Shown piece after piece: positions 57,787-64,000 of a stretch of DNA of 64,000 nt. This DNA is from Cystobasidium ongulense (lineage: Eukaryota; Basidiomycota; Cystobasidiomycetes; Cystobasidiales; Cystobasidiaceae): the NCBI GenBank assembly GCA_022835595.1, contig BQUP01000002.1, positions 1,536,534 through 1,600,533 of the forward strand, written 5' to 3'. Each line of letters starts with the position of its first letter. The first letter of the stretch is position 1. The notes under the pieces were generated by a model, which was given only the letters and a program-made list of their open reading frames with translations, was not told the origin of the DNA and made no database searches. The translations under genes and the position numbers were made by a program.

Positions 57787-58739
57787 TCACTTCGCCCCTC
57801 CCCGCTCACCCGCATTCCGCAGACACTCGTGAACAACCTCGAGCAGGTGATTGTTCTCCAACGCTGCTGCCACCCTCTCCTTGTCATTCAGCTGCTTGTT
57901 GACTGCGTGCACCCATGGTCAGGTCAGTCACACTCGACGCAGCACATCCAACTCGAAATGGACCCACGCGAATTCTCACTCTCGTGCGAACCAGCTTTCA
58001 CGCGAATGTCTATCTTGAACCGGTCAGGGAGGGAGCGCATCAGGCGCACTCGGAGGCAGAGGCCTAGTCAAGTCACATTGGAAGGGCTAGTCGCGTTAGC
58101 GACCGTCTTACTTCCAAGAGACCCTCTTCTATTCTCTAGTGTATCGGTAGACCCACCTATCAAGGTAGCCATCGAGCAGTGTCCAACAGTAGGCTACGAG
58201 CATGCATTCATTAGCACAAGTTTATACCACTCAATAGCTAAGACAGCTCACAGTAAACTCGACAAACACCGCAGGCCTTTTTCCGTGGGTCACCTTGCAC
58301 TGCTCGACAGAGACCACTGCCAGTTGTTCCAAGCTGAGTGGATGCTCGGGGTCGGTCGTCGAGCGAATGAGGTCTGTTGTAGCATTTCATTGCATTGCAT
58401 TGCAAGTTATTATCTCATCAGCTTGAACTTCACTCTTGCAATCAATCTCATGTCGGACCCACCGAATATCTCCTGCGAATCGATGGGCTCGTCGGGCTCG
58501 CTCTCACTCCCGCTGCCTCCCTCGGCACTCTCATACGTCAGACCATCTTCCTGCATGCGCGTGTCCTTGTCTGCGTCCATGCTTGTAGCCCTGCGGCTGC
58601 CCTCGTCGTCCGAGTACTCTTGTTCATCATCGTCCAAGAAGTCGGCAAGGCGATATCGAGACCGGGCAGACGCTTCTCGCCCAGTCTTGTGCACTGTAGG
58701 GTTGGCGTTGTCTGGGTTCGAGCTGGTGAGTGCAGACAT
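57787..58739 (-). CDS. CIA2: Cytosolic iron-sulfur assembly factor Cia2 / MIP18
   Basis: Five or six exons. The N-terminus is acidic and disordered ([20 protein letters not shown], then [15 protein letters not shown]). Next comes [20 protein letters not shown] and VVSVEQCKV, then the core [13 protein letters not shown] with [20 protein letters not shown] and [10 protein letters not shown]; the cysteine of HCSMATLIG is the conserved reactive residue. The last exon gives [20 protein letters not shown] then [17 protein letters not shown]. This is the MIP18/FAM96 family, which with Cia1 and Met18 delivers Fe-S clusters to cytosolic and nuclear proteins such as DNA polymerases. The donor before LNKQLND was chosen by phase. 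Length, about 210-220 residues, fits the family. Confidence 0.92.
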
Positions 58740-58910
58740 CTTTGCTAGTAGTACCGTCGTAGTTGGCTCGAGAAAGAGCTTGCTCGACTAAAGGCAGGGA
58801 ACTACTCCATGAGTAAGGAAGATGTGGCGAAATATATATATTCACATTGCTTGTCTATATGCTACAGCGATGAATAGAACAGAAACTCTGTAGGTATGCA
58901 CGCACGCCCA

Positions 58911-59878
58911 TCACTCCCGCACCAGCACACCAATCAGACACCCCTCCATCATCAATTCCGCATTCACCCACCCATGCGTCTGCATAAACAGCTCGGTCCC
59001 GTCCTTGCCAGCGACTCGCATCAGTTCTTTCACTCCTCCTGGATGAAAGTGGAGATAGGGTGTGATGTTGTACACTCGTCCATGGAAGATTGACCACGCG
59101 TCGGTCTTTGTCGCATGCTCGCTCACTTCTGTCATTGTAAACTTTTGTGGCTTGTCGAAGCCGCACTATACGACCGATAGGAGGATCAGCTTGGATTGAA
59201 CACTGCCATTATACTTAATGCACTCACACGCAGCTCGTAGTCGTCGCCCTCCTTGTTCAAGCGTGCCCAGTCCAGTGGCGAATACCCAGGGTCCAACGCG
59301 ACGAACCTCTGCTTGCGAGGCTTGACAGTAGTGCTGGGTGGTAGACCGAGTGAAGAACCAAGGCTCTGCCCGTTCTTGTTGCCATTGGATAAGGTCACCC
59401 TTCCATTGCTCAGTAATGACGGTGATGCTGAAGCAGGCTGCTCAGGTGGGAATGGTCGATGAGAGGGTTTAGGCTTGCTTTTCAGTGATCCTGACGCGGT
59501 TCCTGTTGATGGAGCAGTTGAAGAAGATGGACAAGTGATGGACATGGAAAAGCTAGGTGCTTTGAATTCGTCGTCGTCTTTTAATTGATTCGAGGTCAAT
59601 AGTCGAGTGGCGTTGTTGATGGTCGTCGCTGGATTCGCTTGTACGGGCGATGGAGGCGAGATGAACAGGTCCAGGTCGGCGACAGCTCTGCGGTGCTCTT
59701 CTTCGTCTTTGTCGTTGCTCTCCTCGTCCTCTTGCAGCCTTGTAGAGGCCGTCACGGCATTGCCATTGCCCGCCCTCTGAATGCTCCCAGGCATAGGGAA
59801 CGAGGGCGCAGCATCGTCGTCGCTGGTATCGTCCTCAAGAGTGATGCCTGGAGTGCCTCCATTCAGCCATCTGAGCAT
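58911..59878 (-). CDS. IRC21: Cytochrome b5-domain protein (Irc21-like)
   Basis: Two exons. The chosen start at 59878 (MLRWLNGGTPGITLEDDTSD) opens a long acidic and Ser/Pro-rich N-terminus (residues 1-200) with PFPPEQPASASPSLLSNGRV and SSLGLPPSTTVKPRKQRF. Then comes YSPLDWARLNKEGDDYELRC, the characteristic 'LDWArl...' entry, and the cyt b5 domain: GFDKPQKFTMTEVSEHATKT, DAWSIFHGRVYNITPYLHFH, PGGVKELMRVAGKDGTELFM and QTHGWVNAELMM. Heme-ligand histidines are those of FHPGG and THGW. Irc21-type proteins are single-domain b5 proteins linked to genome stability and lipid traits in yeast; the cofactor should bind here. The second exon spans 59150-58911 and ends CLIGVLVRE. Confidence 0.85.
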
Positions 59879-60236
59879 TTGGGTTGTCCTTGTAGCGATG
59901 CGAGCGAAAGAGAGCCACTCCGTCCAGCCATCAACTCGTCGTCTTTCAAGCTGTGGACAACTGACCGAAGAGTGGCAGCCATCCACACCAGCAAGCACAT
60001 CGTGCAGACGAGAGATAGATAGATAGAGACATGGACAGCATGCTTCGTTAGACGCTGGCTGGTCCGACCTACTGCTCCTACTGCACATACTGGACAGACA
60101 GAGCACTCGCGGACACTCAGCACAGCGATAGGGCAAGAGGAAGCAACAAACACGATTCTCAACGTGCATACTGTGTCCTTCCGCATTCAATGCCCTGCAG
60201 CTACCAAAACTAGACTGTCCTTCCTACGCCGCCACG
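59879..60236. promoter_or_regulatory. Divergent promoter of the b5-domain gene and ELA1
   Basis: About 360 bp. The long minus frame through it (to 60190) extends the b5 protein only by Cys/Arg-rich text without features and is set aside. It includes a short GATA run (gatagatagatagag) near 60013. Confidence 0.45.
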
Positions 60237-61712
60237 ATGAACACCTCTGAGAGCTCGTCGCTCTTTAGCAATACAGGCGAAGGGTCTTACTCGCAACCAA
60301 CAGTCCCACGGTTAACAGACCTATGCAGAAGAGTCCTCAAAGCCAATGTAGCTCATCTGGTCGACGTTGGCGATGTCCCGTACACCATGATCAAGGACAT
60401 ACTGCCTGGATGCAGGGTAGACCAATTGCGAGAAATCGAAGAGCTGAGCCCTCATATAGCAGAAGAGGACGAGAGTGAGTACGAGCACCATAATATCTAA
60501 CTCGCGCTGCTGACCTACCGCCCTTGGAATCCATTTCACCCAGAAATCTGGGAATACTTTTTCAAACGTGACTTTCCGATAGTGGCGGAAGCTCGTGCAG
60601 AAGCAGCAGAGAAACGAGAGAAGCGCGACGAAGAAAGCCGAATTGACAGCGGTTCGTCATCACAAGGTTTACAGAAAAGCGCGAAATCGAAATCATCATG
60701 GGTAGATCCAGAAGACCAAGAGCCCGACCTCGACGATGATTTATTCATGTCTTACCGAGATCTGTATTACGATGAGCAAGTACGGCGAGCTGAAAAGCTA
60801 GCGAGCGCAGGAGAGAGACTTAAGGAGCGTATGAATAACTTGGCTCAAATGAAGTCCTCCCGGCAAACGATCCTCGATCCTCGCCTTTCCTTGCATCTGC
60901 GCAAGAGACGGAGAGAGCAGACCCTTCCAACAGGCAGGAGTCATTGGTCTAAGGAAAGCAGACCTAGAACACTCACGGAGAAAGCTAGAGCTAGAGCTAG
61001 TCAACTTGCATTTGCATATGATCCACCTAGATTCACCAGGTCGGCATCTATGAAAGTCGGCTTTATTCCCCCAAAGCCTACCCCGCTATACAAGGAACAC
61101 TCACTTGAGGACGCGACAATGACACAGGAGCAAACGACCAAAGGGATTTTTGGACCGAGAAGAGGGAAACCTTCGCTTGAAGCTTGCCAAGCAGCGAATG
61201 GATCGTTTAGTGCGACCGCGAATAGCAAGACATACTCTAAACCTACAACTTTTGTCGAGCGAACAGTGTCTAGACCAGCCAAGTCAACTATTGACAGACC
61301 GTACAAAGTCTTGCAACTGCCTGAGAGAGGTCTCTCTGGTCAGGCGAGCAAGACACCTGTCATTTCCGCAGCGAGTGGGGTTGCTCGGCCGGCGAGCAGC
61401 ATCCCGCTACCTCCCAATCCTACTCCACCTGCAAACAAACCAGTAACAAGCATGAGGAATATACCAGGCATCACACGCCGTCCAATATCTCAGAAGCAGC
61501 TTGACGAGCGGCAAAAGATGCAAGGAGAAATGCATTCGTATGGCCCAATGTCGCGGGCTACATCACCTCCAATACCACCAATGACGGCATCGTCACCTCC
61601 ACCACCAGTCCCCGCAATCGCTACACCTGACTTGCCTATGCTATCACTACCTCGTAAGAAAACATCGGGCCCCAGTCTGTTCATACCAAGAAAGAAAGCC
61701 AAGCCGTCCTAG
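60237..61712 (+). CDS. ELA1: Elongin A homologue
   Basis: Two exons (intron of about 65 nt near 60475). Residues about 22-110 form the Elongin A domain: VPRLTDLCRRVLKANVAHLV, DVGDVPYTMIKDILPGCRVD, QLREIEELSPHIAEEDEK and IWEYFFKRDFP, the Elongin B/C-binding (BC-box) region followed by the 'W..f..RDF' segment. The rest (residues 110-470) is basic and Ser/Pro-rich with ARAEAAEKREKRDEESRIDS and YDEQVRRAEKLASAGERLKE, a helical stretch. The end is Lys-rich (KKTSGPSLFIPRKKAKPS). In yeast Ela1 forms a Cul3-type ubiquitin ligase that removes stalled Pol II, and in metazoans Elongin A speeds elongation. Which role applies here is not visible. Confidence 0.87.
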
Positions 61713-62871
61713 TTGAAGTGGGAAGAGGTGTTACACCCTCATCCTAAATCTCATCCTGGAATCTAAAGACGAAGAAGCCAGGCGCGGCGCCTACACCCTT
61801 CTGCACCTGACAGTTCCGCTAAGAGAAAAGCGTCTGTACCAGCAAAGAAAGATCTTTAAGGTCTACTGTACAAGGTCCATCTTCAGGACGTGAAGAAAGC
61901 GGGTCCTGTTCGGCTAAGCAAGAGATCGCTTGGCTTGCCGGGCTAGATTTCTCAACTGGAAGCAGCGTCTCGATGCTTCTGAGCATCCCGATGACAAGTG
62001 AAAGTAGGAAATACCAATGACCATCGGAGATGTACAAGGCAATACGGGCCGCTCTATACCGGTAAGGCATGCAAGCAGATAGCTGAGGAGGAGATGATGG
62101 ACGACCCAGCACATCAGCGGGACACCACGCCCCACTAGTTCGCGTACAGAGTACCACCCAAGTGTCCTCGGCTATAGGAAGTTTGCAAGCTGGGGCGCGG
62201 GCGGGGTCTGTTCATACCCTGCAAGGACGTGAAGATATGGTACATATTGACACTGAAGAGGCGTCTGCGTAAACAGAAGCATCTATGTAGCAACTCAACA
62301 ACGCAGTAGATATATGCACAGAAGCCTGTCGTTGTACCACCCACGAAACGTATGCCCTAGGTACGTGGTTGTATTTGCCACTTACGCGACTAATATGGGC
62401 ATGTCACCAGAACTTGCAGCCAGCGACTCGCAGTGTTCATGCACGTCTGTCGGAAGCTACACTGCTCGAATCGATATGGCTGATGCGACTGATGGCACTA
62501 ATGCTACTCGCAGCCGGCACTCACGGTATCAATGCCCTCCTTTTCTAAGATCGGCCGCGCATTATCTTTATTATTCCGAATTCAGTTATAAATAGCATTA
62601 GCTATTTTATTTCTCACAACAACAAATAATAATAGTAAAAACTGATGATGTTAATAAAAATAAGAGTGACATTGCTGCGGAGTTTACATTGCATTATTTG
62701 TTAGTCGAAGTATTAACAATTATTTCACATCCTTCCTGATCTCCCAACAACTCAGCTCAATTCCTCTTATCGCATCAAGGACTCAACACACTCACCCCAG
62801 TCACTCATTAACCTTAGTACTACGTCTTCAACGCCTCTACGTTCCCTCACTCGTCCTCAATAGCCATCAAC
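61713..62871. other. Gene-free spacer with an AT-rich stretch
   Basis: About 1.16 kb between ELA1 and the lipase-like gene. The stretch 62580-62720 is markedly AT-rich (ttatttctcacaacaacaaa, and further AT runs). Frames of up to 112 codons on the minus strand have no features. Confidence 0.45.
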
Positions 62872-64000
62872 ATGGCCCGAATCTCAAGTATCTTGTCTTC
62901 AAGCGCAGCACTTGGACTCGCCTTCCTTCACATTCAAGTTCAAGCACAAGCAGACGATGTGATCTGGCATAATCGCTACCATGCACTGCTCGCCATGGGA
63001 ATCTACGGAGACTGGCAGACTTTGTGTCCCAGCCAGACCTTTACATCAGAAGGACTTCAAAAAAACTTTCCCGGCTCGACCGAAGATCCTTGGACCGTCC
63101 TGGATGTGAGTCAATGCCACATGCGCGCCTCAGTCTATGATATAGCGAACTGCTGTCCTCTGTGGTCTTGGTTGTCCCGTGCCGTTGCCGATGAAGCACT
63201 GAAAGGAAGCTGGACCTCCCTCGTCCAGCTTCCTTTCAGTGCTTCATCGGAAACAACACAGGACAACCACCAAGACGACAGAGGACAATATGGCCCTGGA
63301 GAACAATTATCGTATGCCTGCAGCTGCTCTCTGGCGGCCCTTGCAAACGACAAACACTTCAAACACGTGACTTAGTTTATACTGACGCTTCCATCCTGCA
63401 GACCTGGGGACCGACCGAGCATGGATCTGAAGGGTGAGCAGGACGTGTTAAACAATTAAATTAGCTTTCACTAATACAACGTCGGATTCACAGATTCACT
63501 GCCTATATTCCTGAAATGGTGAGCCCGCAAAGAGTTGCTTTATTGCTCAATAAACAGAATACAGCTGAATCACGTGTCTTATCTGCTTCTTTTCCCCCAG
63601 GACAAAGTCACTCTCGTCTTCAAAGGCGACTACAACCTCGAGAAGAACCTCCCCATCTCGTCAGCCGATATCACAGATGCTCTCGACCTAGGAGATGCCT
63701 GTGTAGATTGCAAAGCCAACGCATTCGCCCTTGCGGGTTATCTAGAAGCTGTTGAAGCTACCAACGGATTCGAAAAAGCAGTTGCTAAATGGAACGAGGT
63801 TGGATGTTACTTTTCCGTTACAGGTCATGGATTGGGAGGAGCACATTCCGTGAGTTTGGAGCGATATCTAAATAGAGGAGAAGTGATACGATGTTGACTC
63901 TCGGTTCATGCAGCTTCTCGCAACCCTTCACTATAACAAAATGATTGAATTCAGGTAGGGATATTGTTGATCGCACTACAGTGCACTATGCCTGGCTAAC
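62872..64000 (+). CDS. Class 3 lipase-like secreted protein, N-terminal part
   Basis: The gene runs off the right edge. A signal peptide (SSSAALGLAFLHIQVQAQA) follows MARISSIL. The first exon ends DPWTVLD at 63105; introns follow at 63106-63401, in the 63430-63490 region, near 63520-63600 and near 63850-63910. Exons give TWGPTEHGSEGFTAYIPEM, then DKVTLVFKGDYNLEKNLPIS, FALAGYLEAVEATNGFEKAV and GCYFSVTGHGLGGAHSLLAT. The last is the lipase nucleophile elbow position, where class 3 lipases have GHSLGG. Here it is GHGLGG, so the usual Ser is Gly and this may be an inactive or differently-acting member. The rest, including Asp and His of the triad, lies outside the window. The first intron is unusually long (296 nt) and holds a hairpin. 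Confidence 0.7.
63154..63287. repeat. Long near-perfect inverted repeat in an intron
   Basis: The left arm 63154-63215 and the right arm 63223-63287 face each other across a 7-base loop (ctccctc). The inner 29 or so base pairs, from gatgaagcactgaaaggaag through ctggac, pair without a mismatch with the right arm, and the outer parts (tgtcctctgtggtcttggtt against aaccaccaagacgacagagg) pair with a few mismatches and one or two small bulges. It is within the first intron of the lipase-like gene. Confidence 0.9.

Noticed and set aside
59186-60190. The long minus frame that would extend the b5 protein to 60190
   Set aside because: Extra text is Cys/Arg-rich with no domain, and it would intrude on the ELA1 promoter. 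I keep the start at 59878, but a longer form is possible.

Overview
The window is nuclear DNA of a fungus, almost certainly a basidiomycete. Most genes are broken by many short introns (about 50-90 nt, GT...AG, often phase-preserving), intergenic gaps are short, and the proteins (Sec66, Hap5/NF-YC, Tsr1, Lcl3, Pol III RPC2, Pcl-type cyclin, Zn2Cys6 factor, a CPL1-like secreted protein) are fungal. I cannot fix the subphylum. Exon structures below were built by hand from splice signals and reading frame, so terminal exons are the least certain parts.

Left third (1-22 kb): the end of a GT34-type glycosyltransferase, an SDR dehydrogenase, an extended-SDR epimerase, a hotdog thioesterase, a secreted PAN + CPL1-like cysteine-rich protein, a GH18 chitinase with a Ser/Thr-rich stalk, a Zn2Cys6 regulator, a kinase-like protein, a full-length ABCB exporter and the ER translocation subunit Sec66 with a long Gln/Lys-rich tail.

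Middle (22-47 kb): a large secreted PIG-L deacetylase-like protein carrying five discoidin-like modules and a Ser/Thr-rich linker, then housekeeping genes: Hap5, a small MIC12-like mitochondrial protein, Tsr1, an unrecognised 494-residue protein, a HAD hydrolase, a Pcl-type cyclin behind a 1.6 kb gene-free leader, the membrane nuclease Lcl3, the second-largest Pol III subunit, and an Oca-type phosphatase homologue without its catalytic cysteine.

Right third (47-64 kb): an RBM5/10-like splicing factor, then four head-to-tail genes on the minus strand (50.9-57.5 kb) for divergent members of one cysteine-patterned, tail-anchored surface protein family, then Cia2/MIP18, a cytochrome b5-domain protein, Elongin A and the start of a class 3 lipase-like protein whose first intron holds a long near-perfect hairpin.

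Four loci encode predicted secreted or surface proteins (CPL1-like, chitinase, PIG-L/discoidin, the four-gene array), and a lipase-like protein with a signal peptide adds a fifth. This makes the window unusually rich in cell-surface functions. The best candidates for something undescribed are the four-gene array, the modular PIG-L protein, and the intronic hairpin. I saw no tRNA or rRNA genes, no CRISPR array, and no recognisable transposon or virus-like element.
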